From Sphingopyxis sp. QXT-31 (GTDB taxonomy: Bacteria > Pseudomonadota > Alphaproteobacteria > Sphingomonadales > Sphingomonadaceae): a stretch of 64,000 bases of DNA. Below the pieces are notes generated by a model that worked only from the letters and a program-made list of their open reading frames with translations, was not told where the DNA came from and made no database searches. The position numbers were made by a program, and so were the translations under genes. Of the stretch, positions 25,722-34,357 are shown piece by piece; the stretch's first letter is position 1; each line of letters opens with the position of its first letter. The stretch lies in assembly GCF_001984035.1 (NCBI RefSeq), contig NZ_CP019449.1, forward strand, positions 868,001-932,000, read 5' to 3'.

Positions 25722-27544
25722 GCGAGCTGCTCGGCCGTCCAGCGGTCGATCAGCGCCGCGAGCACCTCGATCGGCATCGCGCCCGCCGAGAGCGCGGTGT
25801 CGTGGAAGGCGCGAAGGTCGAATTTCGCGCCGAGCGCGGCTTTCGCCTTCTCGCGGATCGCGACCCAGCGCGTCTGGCCGACCATATAGCTGGTCGCCTG
25901 GCCGGGCCAGACGCAGTAGCGCTCGATCTCGGTGATATTCGACGGTTCGGGGGTGCCGAGCGTCTCGTTATAATATTTGATCCCCTCTTCACGCGTCCAT
26001 TTATAATGGTGGAGCCCGGTGTCGGCGACGAGGCGCGCGGCGCGGAACATATAGGATTGCAGGTAACCGAGGCGGCCCCACGGGTCGTTTTCGTAGACGC
26101 CCATCTCGTCGGCGAGCTGCTCGGCGTAGAGGCCCCAACCCTCGGTATAGACCGAATAGGCGGGCAGGCGGCGGAGGCGCGGGATGCCGGTCGCCTCCTG
26201 CGCGAGCGCGATCTGGTGGTGATGGCCGGGCGAGGCCTCGTGATAGGTCAGCGTCGGCAGCGTCCACGACGGGTTTTCGGCGGTATCGCGCAAGTTGATA
26301 TAATAGGCGCCGGGGCGCGATCCGTCGAGCGCGGGCACCTGATAATAGCCGCCGGTCGCGCCATCCTCGATATCGGCGGGCACGCGGCGGATTTCGGCCT
26401 TGGCCTTGGGCAGGCGGCCGAACGCCTCGGGCAGCCGCGCCTGGATCGCCTGCATCTGCGCGTTGAGTTCGGCGATCAGCTTCGCCTTGCCCGCGTCGGT
26501 GTTGGGGTAGAGGAAGCGTGGGTCCTTGCCGAGCTCGCGCATGCGTTCGGCGACGCTGCCCTTGGTCATGCCCTGCGCCTTGAAGATCGCGTCGGCCTGC
26601 GCCGAAAGGTCGGCGACGCGGTCGCGGCCGAGCTGGTGCACCTCCTCGGCCGACATGTTGGTCGTGGTCGCGAAGCGCAGCGCATAGGCGTAATAGTCCT
26701 CGCCCTGCGGCAGGCGCCAGACGCCGGCGTCGTGCGTCGCCTTGGGCCGCACGGCGCGCAGTTCGGCGGCTTGCCGCTTCATCGCGGGATAGATTTGGGT
26801 CTCGACGATGGCCGCGCAGCGCTTGGCCCAGTCGCCGGGGATATCCTTGGTCTTCTCCGCGATATTCCTGGTCAGGCCGTGCGCGTCGGGCGCGGGGGCC
26901 CAGATGCGGTCGAACTGGCCCAGTGCCCGGTCGATCACGAAGTCGGGCGGAATCACGCCGGCCTTATGGTCTTCCACAATGCGGCCGGTCTCATTGTCCA
27001 TCTGCGCGGCGAAATCGGCGCAGCGCGCGAGATAGGCCTCGGCATCGGCCGAACCCGCGATCGAATGCTGGTTTATCAGGAAATCGGGGATCGAACGATA
27101 GCTCCCCGACAGCTGCGTCACCGGATGCGGTTCGGGCCAGCTGTGGAGGCCGTAGCTGAACGTATCATAGGCCTTCACATAGTCTTGCCACGGGCCGCGG
27201 AAGGTTTCGTAGTTGACGAGGTCCATGCCCGAAAGCTTTGACGCATCGATCTTTTTGAGTTCGGCGAGGCCGTCGCGATAGAGCTGATGGCCTTTCTTGA
27301 TCCCTGCGGGCGAGCGGTCGTCCAGCTTGGCCTTCAGGCCCTTGCGATCATCCTTGTCGAGCCCGAGCGCGGTCGCGAATTCGGGGCTTTCGTCGATCAT
27401 CCGGTCATAGAGCCGCTCGTAGAGCGCGGTGAGCTTTTCGCCTTCGCTGCCGGGCTGGGCGATCAGCGCCTGTGCGGGCGAGCGGACGCCGGCCATCGCC
27501 GATGTCGCGGCGAGCGTGGCGAGGAGGGTACGGCGGTCGAGCAT
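25718..27544 (-). CDS. Exported DUF885-family metallopeptidase-like protein (608 aa)
   Basis: The N-terminus MLDRRTLLATLAATSAMAG is a twin-arginine-like or Sec export signal. The long helical domain matches DUF885, with the zinc-type motif HEASPGHHHQ beginning at His435. The family is related to M32-like carboxypeptidases and is usually predicted to be a periplasmic or lipoprotein peptidase; the substrate is unknown. It follows an AraC regulator gene in the same direction after 46 bases. Confidence 0.9.
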   Translation of the reverse strand: MLDRRTLLATLAATSAMAGVRSPAQALIAQPGSEGEKLTALYERLYDRMIDESPEFATALGLDKDDRKGLKAKLDDRSPAGIKKGHQLYRDGLAELKKIDASKLSGMDLVNYETFRGPWQDYVKAYDTFSYGLHSWPEPHPVTQLSGSYRSIPDFLINQHSIAGSADAEAYLARCADFAAQMDNETGRIVEDHKAGVIPPDFVIDRALGQFDRIWAPAPDAHGLTRNIAEKTKDIPGDWAKRCAAIVETQIYPAMKRQAAELRAVRPKATHDAGVWRLPQGEDYYAYALRFATTTNMSAEEVHQLGRDRVADLSAQADAIFKAQGMTKGSVAERMRELGKDPRFLYPNTDAGKAKLIAELNAQMQAIQARLPEAFGRLPKAKAEIRRVPADIEDGATGGYYQVPALDGSRPGAYYINLRDTAENPSWTLPTLTYHEASPGHHHQIALAQEATGIPRLRRLPAYSVYTEGWGLYAEQLADEMGVYENDPWGRLGYLQSYMFRAARLVADTGLHHYKWTREEGIKYYNETLGTPEPSNITEIERYCVWPGQATSYMVGQTRWVAIREKAKAALGAKFDLRAFHDTALSAGAMPIEVLAALIDRWTAEQLA

Positions 27545-27590
27545 GGGGAGGTCTCCGGCTAGTGTGTTGCCGCAGTCCTACACCGTGAAG

Positions 27591-28298
27591 TCAGGCGCGT
27601 CTTGTATCCATTTGACGTCGCCACCAGCCGGGCGCCGCGCCGGATAGGCGCGCGACGGCGTGGCCCATATGCGCCTGGTCGGCGAAATGCAGCCGGTGCG
27701 CGATGTCCAACAGCGTCTCGCGCGTCGTGCGCACCGCGTCCAGCGCGGCGCGCGCGCGCACCGCGGCGCGATAGGCCTTGGGCGTGCAGCCATAGGCGAG
27801 GCGGAAGCCGCGGCTCAAAGTTTCCCTTCGCACGCCCGCACGCTCGGCCCAGTCGGCGAGCGCGAAACCCTGGTCAGCGCGGAGGTCGTGCGCGAGTATA
27901 TCGGGCCAATCGAACGCGGAGGCGGGGGTGGCGACGAAATTTTCGGCGAACAGTGCCGATGCGGCACGCGGATCGCGTGCGGCGATGCGGACGAGCGCAT
28001 CGGGATCGGCGACATGGCCGCGAACGTGCGGGCTGTCGGCGAGTTCGGGAGGCAGATCGAGCACGAGAACGCGCGCGCCTTTCGCTTCGACGCGATCGAG
28101 GTGCGATTCATAGGCGTGGTGGATCAGCGCGTCGCCGGGGCGGACGTCGAAGCGGCCCTCGTCGCCCGCCTCCTGATAGCCGCCCTCGAGCACCACCGCG
28201 ACGAAGGGATCGTCATGGCAATGGCGCGCGCGAAGCTCGTTCGGATGATGCCGGAGCAGCCCGAGCGGCGCGTCGGCGAAGTGCGGCGAGCCGGACAT
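27591..28298 (-). CDS. AraC-family transcriptional regulator (235 aa)
   Basis: The N-terminal part is a small cupin-like ligand domain (RARHCHDDPFVAVVLEGGYQ, RPGDALIHHAYESH). The C-terminal part contains the two AraC helix-turn-helices: LADWAERAGVRRETLSRGFRLAYGCTPKAYRAAVR, then LLDIAHRLHFADQAHMGHAV (shown in outline). Its effector is unknown. It is four bases downstream of the guanylyltransferase gene, so the two are co-transcribed, although a direct role in sugar metabolism is not shown. Confidence 0.9.
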   Translation of the reverse strand: MSGSPHFADAPLGLLRHHPNELRARHCHDDPFVAVVLEGGYQEAGDEGRFDVRPGDALIHHAYESHLDRVEAKGARVLVLDLPPELADSPHVRGHVADPDALVRIAARDPRAASALFAENFVATPASAFDWPDILAHDLRADQGFALADWAERAGVRRETLSRGFRLAYGCTPKAYRAAVRARAALDAVRTTRETLLDIAHRLHFADQAHMGHAVARLSGAAPGWWRRQMDTRRA

Positions 28299-28302
28299 CG
28301 CT

Positions 28303-29337
28303 CTATTCGCGCGCTTTCGCGGCGGCGCGGACGTCCTGGCAGCGTTTCAGCGGCATGACGAGGATGTCGTCGCCGTCGACGATTACCGCGACCCCCTCCA
28401 TGCCGATCACCGACACGCGCTTGCCGCCGGCGCGGATGAGGTTGCCGTGGCTGTCGTGGAGGAAGACGTCGCCGTGCGTCGCATTGCCGATCTCGTCGCA
28501 GGCGGCGAGCGCGTGCACCGCCTGCCAGCTGCCGAGGTCGGACCATCCCATCGCGACGGGGACCACCGCGACGCGGTCGTCCTTTTCCATCACCGCATAG
28601 TCGATCGAGTCCGACGGCGCCTTTTCGAATGCGATCGCGTCGGCGTGGAGCGCGTCGCCGTCGCGCATGCCCGCGGCGATCGCCTCGTTGGCGGCTTCGA
28701 AGATTGCGCGGCAATGGGTCAACATCGCATCGCGCATGCGCCCGGCGCGGAACAGGAAGATGCCGGCATTCCAGCTGTAGCCGCCCGCGGCGAGCATCGC
28801 CTCGGCCTCGGCGAGCGGTGGTTTTTCGACGAAGCGCGCGACCGCAAACCCGTCGTCGCCGAGCGCGTCGCCGCTGGCGATATAGCCGAAGCCGGTCTCG
28901 GGATGCTCGGGGGTGATGCCGAAGGTGACGAGCCAGTCCTGCTGCGCCAGCCGCGCGGCGCGGCCGATCGCGGCGTGGAAGGCCGGGACGTCGGCGATGA
29001 CATGATCGCTGGGCATCACCAGCAGCAGTGTGTCGGCATCGGCCCGCGCGACCGCGAGCGCAATCGCCGCGGCGGTGTTGCGCGGCATCGGCTCGACCAG
29101 CAGCTCGGCCTCACGCGCCCCCATCTGCTCGCGCACGGTCGCGAGATGGCCGTCGCCGCAGAGGATGACGGGCGGCAGGAAATGCTCGCCCGGCGGGGTG
29201 CGCGCGACGGTCTGGCGGAACAGGCTGTCGGCGCCGGTCAGCGGCAGGAACTGCTTCGCACGCGTGCCGCGCGATTCGGGCCACAGGCGCGTTCCCGCGC
29301 CGCCGCACAGGATGACAGGTTGGATCTGGAGGGTCAT
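28303..29337 (-). CDS. manC: Mannose-1-phosphate guanylyltransferase (344 aa)
   Basis: It makes GDP-mannose from mannose-1-phosphate and GTP for capsule or exopolysaccharide synthesis. The nucleotidyltransferase signature ILCGGAGTRLWPESR is at the N-terminus with the lysine in AKQFLPL, and the sugar-binding FVEKPP lies in mid-protein. The length (344) means the phosphomannose isomerase domain seen in long ManC/AlgA proteins is absent. It is transcribed divergently from an exopolysaccharide sugar-transferase operon, consistent with a shared pathway. Confidence 0.92.
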   Translation of the reverse strand: MTLQIQPVILCGGAGTRLWPESRGTRAKQFLPLTGADSLFRQTVARTPPGEHFLPPVILCGDGHLATVREQMGAREAELLVEPMPRNTAAAIALAVARADADTLLLVMPSDHVIADVPAFHAAIGRAARLAQQDWLVTFGITPEHPETGFGYIASGDALGDDGFAVARFVEKPPLAEAEAMLAAGGYSWNAGIFLFRAGRMRDAMLTHCRAIFEAANEAIAAGMRDGDALHADAIAFEKAPSDSIDYAVMEKDDRVAVVPVAMGWSDLGSWQAVHALAACDEIGNATHGDVFLHDSHGNLIRAGGKRVSVIGMEGVAVIVDGDDILVMPLKRCQDVRAAAKARE

Positions 29338-29468
29338 GGAAAGGGTCTAACCGGTTGAAGGGCGGGGGTCATCCCCTCAATAAACCTCGCGAACAAAGGT
29401 TGCGCGTCTGTCGCGGCGCGGCGCTATGAAATGTGTAAAGTTAACCGACACTTCACCCCTCGGCTTTA

Positions 29469-29500
29469 GGATAAGCCCCCGAAAGGGCGCGCGCTTATCC
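29469..29500 (+). promoter_or_regulatory. Hairpin directly before a start codon
   Basis: GGATAAGC (29469-29476) is perfectly complementary to GCTTATCC (29493-29500), and the following ATG begins at 29502. The only purine-rich ribosome site, GAAAGGG, is in the hairpin apex, where CCC-GAAA-GGG would form an inner stem with a GNRA loop. Folding would hide the ribosome site, so translational control is plausible. Confidence 0.5.
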
Positions 29501-29501
29501 G

Positions 29502-30890
29502 ATGTTCCGGCTGTTCAAACATTATGTTCCGCACGCGGTCGTCTGGCTCGCGCTGATCGAGTTTGTCGCGCTGCTCGGCTCGGCGGAAGGGGCGTGGCAC
29601 CTTTATGCGCATCAGGCGGGGTTCGACGCGGGGAGTTTCGCGGGCCGCTGGCTTCCGATCCTGACCTTCGCCGTGTCCAATTCGCTCGCCATGATGGCGG
29701 TCGGCATGTACGGGACCGAGGCGCTGCGCGCGATGGGCTTCGCCACCGCGCGACTGCTCGCGGCGATCTCGCTCGGGGTGATCTTCCTCTCGGTGGTCGG
29801 CGTCCTGTTGCCGACCGTGACCCTTTGGCGCGCGAACAGCGTCTACGCGATGGCCTTCGCGATCGTCCTGCTGATCGCGATCCGGCTGATCCTGACACAG
29901 AGCGCGGGGACTGACGCCTTTCGTCGGCGCATTCTGGTGCTGGGCGCGGGCGCGCGCGCGGCGCGGCTGAAGGCGCTGTCGGAGGAGCCGGGGCGCGGGT
30001 TCCAGATGGCGGGCTATGTCGCGATGGCGGCGAGCGAAAAGGCGGTCGCCGGCGCGGTGCCGCGCGCCGACGTCGCGAACCTCGCCGACCATGCCGTCGC
30101 GCTCGGTGTGGGCGAGGTGGTGCTGGCGATGGAGGAGCGGCGCGGCGCGCTGCCGCTCGCCGACCTGCTGCGCGTCAAGACCACCGGGGTACATGTCAAC
30201 GATATCGCCAGCTTCCTCGAGCGCGAGACGGGGCGCGTCGATCTCGCGACCACCAACCCGAGTTTCCTCATCTTTTCCGACGGCTTCTCGGCGGGGCAGC
30301 GGATTGCCAAGGCGAGCAAGCGCGTTTTCGACATTCTCGCCAGCCTGCTCGTGCTCGTCATCGGGCTGCCGCTGATCGTGATCGCCGGGATCGCGGTCAA
30401 GTTCGACAGCAAGGGACCGGTCTTCTATCGCCAGCCGCGCGTCGGGCTGTTCGGCGAGGCCTATAATATCGTCAAGATCCGCTCGATGCGCACCGATGCC
30501 GAGGCTGCGGGGATCGCGGTGTGGGCGAGCGAGAACGACCCGCGCATCACCCGCGTCGGTCATATCATCCGCAAGCTGCGCATCGACGAGCTGCCGCAGC
30601 TGTGGTGCGTCTTGAAGGGCGAGATGAGCTTCGTCGGGCCGCGGCCCGAACGGCCGAGCTTCGTCGAGGAACTGACCGAGGCGCTGCCCTATTATGCCGA
30701 GCGCCATATGGTGAAACCCGGCCTGACCGGCTGGGCGCAGATCAACTATCCCTATGGCGCATCGGTCGAGGATGCGCGCGTGAAGCTCGAATATGATCTG
30801 TACTACGCGAAAAATTATTCGCCCTTCCTCGACCTGCTGATCCTGCTCCAGACCGTGCGCGTCGTCCTGTGGCCCGAGGGGGCGCGGTAG
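29502..30890 (+). CDS. TIGR03013-type exopolysaccharide sugar transferase (462 aa)
   Basis: A polyprenyl-phosphate sugar phosphotransferase that starts repeat-unit assembly on undecaprenyl phosphate. Four N-terminal membrane segments (about 10-135) and a soluble Rossmann-like middle are followed by another membrane segment (about 285-305). The catalytic bacterial sugar transferase domain has GPVFYRQPRVG, KIRSMRTDAE and DELPQLWCVLKGEMSFVGPRPERP. The protein matches the XrtA/PEP-CTERM-associated TIGR03013 group. It opens an operon with prsK, prsR and prsT. Confidence 0.92.
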   Translation: MFRLFKHYVPHAVVWLALIEFVALLGSAEGAWHLYAHQAGFDAGSFAGRWLPILTFAVSNSLAMMAVGMYGTEALRAMGFATARLLAAISLGVIFLSVVGVLLPTVTLWRANSVYAMAFAIVLLIAIRLILTQSAGTDAFRRRILVLGAGARAARLKALSEEPGRGFQMAGYVAMAASEKAVAGAVPRADVANLADHAVALGVGEVVLAMEERRGALPLADLLRVKTTGVHVNDIASFLERETGRVDLATTNPSFLIFSDGFSAGQRIAKASKRVFDILASLLVLVIGLPLIVIAGIAVKFDSKGPVFYRQPRVGLFGEAYNIVKIRSMRTDAEAAGIAVWASENDPRITRVGHIIRKLRIDELPQLWCVLKGEMSFVGPRPERPSFVEELTEALPYYAERHMVKPGLTGWAQINYPYGASVEDARVKLEYDLYYAKNYSPFLDLLILLQTVRVVLWPEGAR

Positions 30891-30892
30891 TA

Positions 30893-32971
30893 ATGGGCGC
30901 GCTCGCGGGCTTTTCCGAGATTCTTGCCGTGCTCGCGCTGGCCGGGTTCGCGGGGGTGACGCTGTGGCTCGCGACGCGGCCGCGCGTGCGCATGGCGGCG
31001 CTGATGCCGAGCTTCGGCTGGCTGGTGGCGGCGGCGGCGGCGATGGGGCTGTGGAGCGCGGCAACCTGGGCCTATCAGCCCGCATCGCCCGAGGCGCTGG
31101 TCGCGGGCGCGCTGCGCAACGCGGTAATGCTCTGCTGGCTCGGCGCGACCTTCTGGAACGCGCGCGCGCCGATGTCGCGGCCGCTGCGGCTGATCCAGCG
31201 GATGCTGATCGCCTTCTGCCTCGTCGCGCTCGTCTTCGGCGTGCTCGTCTGGCTGCGCGCGGGCGGCGTGCCTGGCGATTGGGCAGGGCCGGGGCTGGCA
31301 CTGGTCGCGATGATCGTCGCCTCGGGCGGGCTGCTGCTCGTCGACAGCGGGGTGCGCCACGCCAGCGCCGGACTGCGCATGCCGATCCTCGCGGTCGCGG
31401 GCGGCTTTGCGATGCTCTGGGCTTATGAACTCAATTTCCAGCTGATCGGTGCGCTCACCGGCACGGTGCCATTGACCCTGATGCTGCTGCTTCCGGCGGT
31501 GGCGCTCCTCACGCTGCCGACCTTCGTGCTCGCCGCGATGGACGTCGGGCGCGAGCGGATGCAGTTGTCGCGCACCGCCGCGACGCGCACGATCCTGCTG
31601 ATTGCCGGCGCGGGCTATCTGATCCTAATCGGGCTGGCAGGCGCGATCGCGCGGCTGGTCGGCGGCAGCTACAGCGAGGTCGCGCAGAGCCTGTCGCTGA
31701 TCGTCGGGCTGGGCGCGGGCGGGCTCCTCTTTGCCTCCGCGCGCGCGCGCGCGTGGGCGACGGTGATGATCTCGAAGCATTTTTTCGAGCATCGCTACGA
31801 TTATCGCGCCGAATGGATGCGCTTCACCGCGACGCTGGCGCGCGGCGATGAAGGCGATCTTTATCGCCGCGTCGCAAAGGCGCTCGCCGAGCTGACGGGT
31901 AGCCCCGGCGCATTGCTCATGCTGCCGGGGGCGCAGGGCAGCTACCGCGTCGCCGACCGCTGGCATTGGGACGCGGGCGACGAGCCCGAGGGCGAATTGT
32001 CGCTGCGTTCGGCCTTCATGCTGCAGGACACCGGGCATATCGTCGACCTCGACGCGGTGCGCGGCGGCGCGACCGCCGCGGCGGGTCAGGACCTCGCAAT
32101 CCCCGACTGGCTTGTCGCCGATCCGCGCGCCTGGGTGGTGGTTCCGGTGCTGCATTTCCAGCGCATGATCGCGGTCGTCGTGCTGCACCGCCCGCCGGTG
32201 TCGCGCGCGCTCGACTGGGAGGATCTCGACGTACTGCGCATCGCCGGACGGCAGGCGGCGAGCTATCTCGCCGAATCGCAGAGCCAGGCGGCGCTGTCGG
32301 AGGCGAAGCGCTTCGACGAGTTCAACCGCCGCTTCGCCTTCATCATGCACGACATCAAGAATCTGGCGAGCCAGCTCGCGCTGCTCGCGCGCAATGCCGA
32401 GCGTCATGCCGAAAAGCCCGCGTTTCGCGCCGACATGGTCGAGACGCTGAAGATTTCGGCGGGGCGCCTGTCCGACCTGCTCGTCCGCCTGTCGCCGCGC
32501 GAACGCGGGCGCGCGGCGGAGGCGGCGCGGACGCCGGTCGAGCCGCTGCTGGCGACCGTCGCGGCGCAGATGCGGTCGCGGCGCGCGCTGTCGATCGGCT
32601 GCGAGCCGGGGCTGGCGGCTTGGGCGGACGCCGCGTCGGTGCGCCAGATCGTCGAGCATCTGGTCGCGAACGCGATCGACGCCTCGCCCGACGGCGCGCC
32701 GGTGCAGCTGATTGCCGCGCGCGAGGCGGGGCGGGTGCGGATCGACGTGCTCGACCAAGGCAGCGGTATGAGCCGCGCCTTCATCGAGCACGAGCTGTTC
32801 AAGCCCTTCGTCTCGACCAAGGACGGCGGCTTCGGTCTCGGCGCCTTCGAAGCGCTGGGACTGGCGCAGGCGATGGGCGGCGCGATCGACGTCGCGAGCG
32901 AGCCGGGGCGGGGGAGCCGCTTCACTTTGTGGCTGCCCGCCGAAGGCGAAGACTGGATGAAGGTGGCATGA
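30893..32971 (+). CDS. prsK: PrsK-type membrane histidine kinase (692 aa)
   Basis: About eight N-terminal membrane segments (to residue 290) are followed by a GAF-like domain (about 300-460) and a kinase core. The phospho-acceptor box is FAFIMHDIKNLASQLALL. The ATPase part has HLVANAIDASPDG (N box) and GSGMSRAFIEHELFKPFVSTK, then GFGLGAFEAL. This is the layout of PEP-CTERM system kinase PrsK, which works with PrsR to control exopolysaccharide and PEP-CTERM genes. The start is two bases after the sugar-transferase stop; the next gene overlaps its end by four bases. Confidence 0.92.
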   Translation: MGALAGFSEILAVLALAGFAGVTLWLATRPRVRMAALMPSFGWLVAAAAAMGLWSAATWAYQPASPEALVAGALRNAVMLCWLGATFWNARAPMSRPLRLIQRMLIAFCLVALVFGVLVWLRAGGVPGDWAGPGLALVAMIVASGGLLLVDSGVRHASAGLRMPILAVAGGFAMLWAYELNFQLIGALTGTVPLTLMLLLPAVALLTLPTFVLAAMDVGRERMQLSRTAATRTILLIAGAGYLILIGLAGAIARLVGGSYSEVAQSLSLIVGLGAGGLLFASARARAWATVMISKHFFEHRYDYRAEWMRFTATLARGDEGDLYRRVAKALAELTGSPGALLMLPGAQGSYRVADRWHWDAGDEPEGELSLRSAFMLQDTGHIVDLDAVRGGATAAAGQDLAIPDWLVADPRAWVVVPVLHFQRMIAVVVLHRPPVSRALDWEDLDVLRIAGRQAASYLAESQSQAALSEAKRFDEFNRRFAFIMHDIKNLASQLALLARNAERHAEKPAFRADMVETLKISAGRLSDLLVRLSPRERGRAAEAARTPVEPLLATVAAQMRSRRALSIGCEPGLAAWADAASVRQIVEHLVANAIDASPDGAPVQLIAAREAGRVRIDVLDQGSGMSRAFIEHELFKPFVSTKDGGFGLGAFEALGLAQAMGGAIDVASEPGRGSRFTLWLPAEGEDWMKVA

Positions 32972-34356
32972 TGAAGAACGACGGGAGCGAAGCCCCGCGC
33001 AAGCTGTTGGTCGTCGAGGACGACCCGGGGCTGCAGGCGCAGCTCAAATGGGCCTATGAGGATTGCCAGGTGCTGATCGCGGGCGACCATGACGCCGCGA
33101 TCGAGCTGCTGCGCGCCGAGGAACCCGATGTGGTGACGCTAGACCTGGGTCTGCCGCCCGATCCCGACGGCACGCGCGAGGGGTTCCGGACGCTGCAGGC
33201 GATCCTCGAGATGAAGCCCGACACCAAGGTGATCGTCGTGTCGGGACATGGCGAACGCGCGAGCGCATTGAACGCGATCGCGAGCGGGGCGTGGGATTTC
33301 TATCAGAAACCGATCGACATCGACGAGCTGGGGCTGATCGTGCGGCGCGCCTTCCACGTGCGCGAGCTCGAGGTCGAGAATGCGCGGCTCGCGAGCCAGG
33401 GCGCGAACGACAATCGCGTGCTCGGCGGGATGATCACCGGCGCGCCCGAGATGCTGAAGGTCGCGCGCACCATCGAGCGCGTCGCGAACCTCGACGTCAG
33501 TGTCATGCTAATCGGCGCGAGCGGCACCGGCAAGGAATTGCTCGCGCGCGGGCTGCACGAGGCGAGCGGGCGGCGCGACGGCGCCTTCGTCGCGATCAAC
33601 TGCGCCGCGATCCCCGAAAATCTCCTCGAAAGCGAGTTGTTCGGGCACGAGAAGGGCGCCTTCACCGGGGCGGTCAAGACGACCGAGGGCAAGATCGAGC
33701 TGGCGCATGGCGGCACGCTTTTCCTCGACGAAGTCGGCGACATCCCGCTGCCGCTGCAGGTCAAATTGCTGCGCTTTTTGCAGGAGCGCACGATCGAGCG
33801 CATCGGCGGGCGCAAGGCCATCGCGGTCGACACGCGCATCGTCTGCGCGACGCACCGCGACCTCGATGCGATGATCGCGGCGCAGAGCTTTCGCGACGAT
33901 CTTTATTACCGGCTCGCCGAGATGGTGGTGAAGATCCCGTCGCTCGCCGAGCGGCCTGGCGATGCGGTGCTGCTCGCGCGCCATTTCCTCCATCAATATG
34001 CGCCCGCGATGAACCCCGGGGTGCGCGGCTTCGCGCCCGATGCGCTGCAGGCGATCGACGAGGCGCGCTGGCCGGGCAACGTCCGCGAGCTGGAAAACCG
34101 CATCAAGCGTGCGGTGATCATGGCCGACGGCAAGCTGGTCGCGAAAGACGATCTCGATATCGCCGGCGGGAACGACGCCGAGAACGAGGAGGCTTGGCTC
34201 AACCTGCGCAGCGCGCGCGAAGCGGCCGACCGCGTCGCGATCCGCCGCGCGATGATGCAGAGCGAGGGCAATATCTCGGCCGCTGCCAAGCTGCTCGGGA
34301 TCAGCCGTCCGACACTCTACGACCTGCTCAAGCAATATCGGATGCAGGCGGCCTGA
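32968..34356 (+). CDS. prsR: PrsR-type sigma-54 response regulator (462 aa)
   Basis: An N-terminal receiver ([11 protein letters not shown], phospho-acceptor in [11 protein letters not shown], lysine in YQKPIDID) precedes a sigma-54-interacting AAA+ domain. That domain has Walker [10 protein letters not shown], an intact GAFTGA loop ([10 protein letters not shown]) and Walker [10 protein letters not shown] Fis-type HTH at the end reads [21 protein letters not shown]. All catalytic residues for sigma-54 activation look intact. The gene overlaps prsK (ATGA). In PEP-CTERM systems PrsR activates exopolysaccharide genes. Confidence 0.94.
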   Translation: MMKNDGSEAPRKLLVVEDDPGLQAQLKWAYEDCQVLIAGDHDAAIELLRAEEPDVVTLDLGLPPDPDGTREGFRTLQAILEMKPDTKVIVVSGHGERASALNAIASGAWDFYQKPIDIDELGLIVRRAFHVRELEVENARLASQGANDNRVLGGMITGAPEMLKVARTIERVANLDVSVMLIGASGTGKELLARGLHEASGRRDGAFVAINCAAIPENLLESELFGHEKGAFTGAVKTTEGKIELAHGGTLFLDEVGDIPLPLQVKLLRFLQERTIERIGGRKAIAVDTRIVCATHRDLDAMIAAQSFRDDLYYRLAEMVVKIPSLAERPGDAVLLARHFLHQYAPAMNPGVRGFAPDALQAIDEARWPGNVRELENRIKRAVIMADGKLVAKDDLDIAGGNDAENEEAWLNLRSAREAADRVAIRRAMMQSEGNISAAAKLLGISRPTLYDLLKQYRMQAA

Positions 34357-34357
34357 G

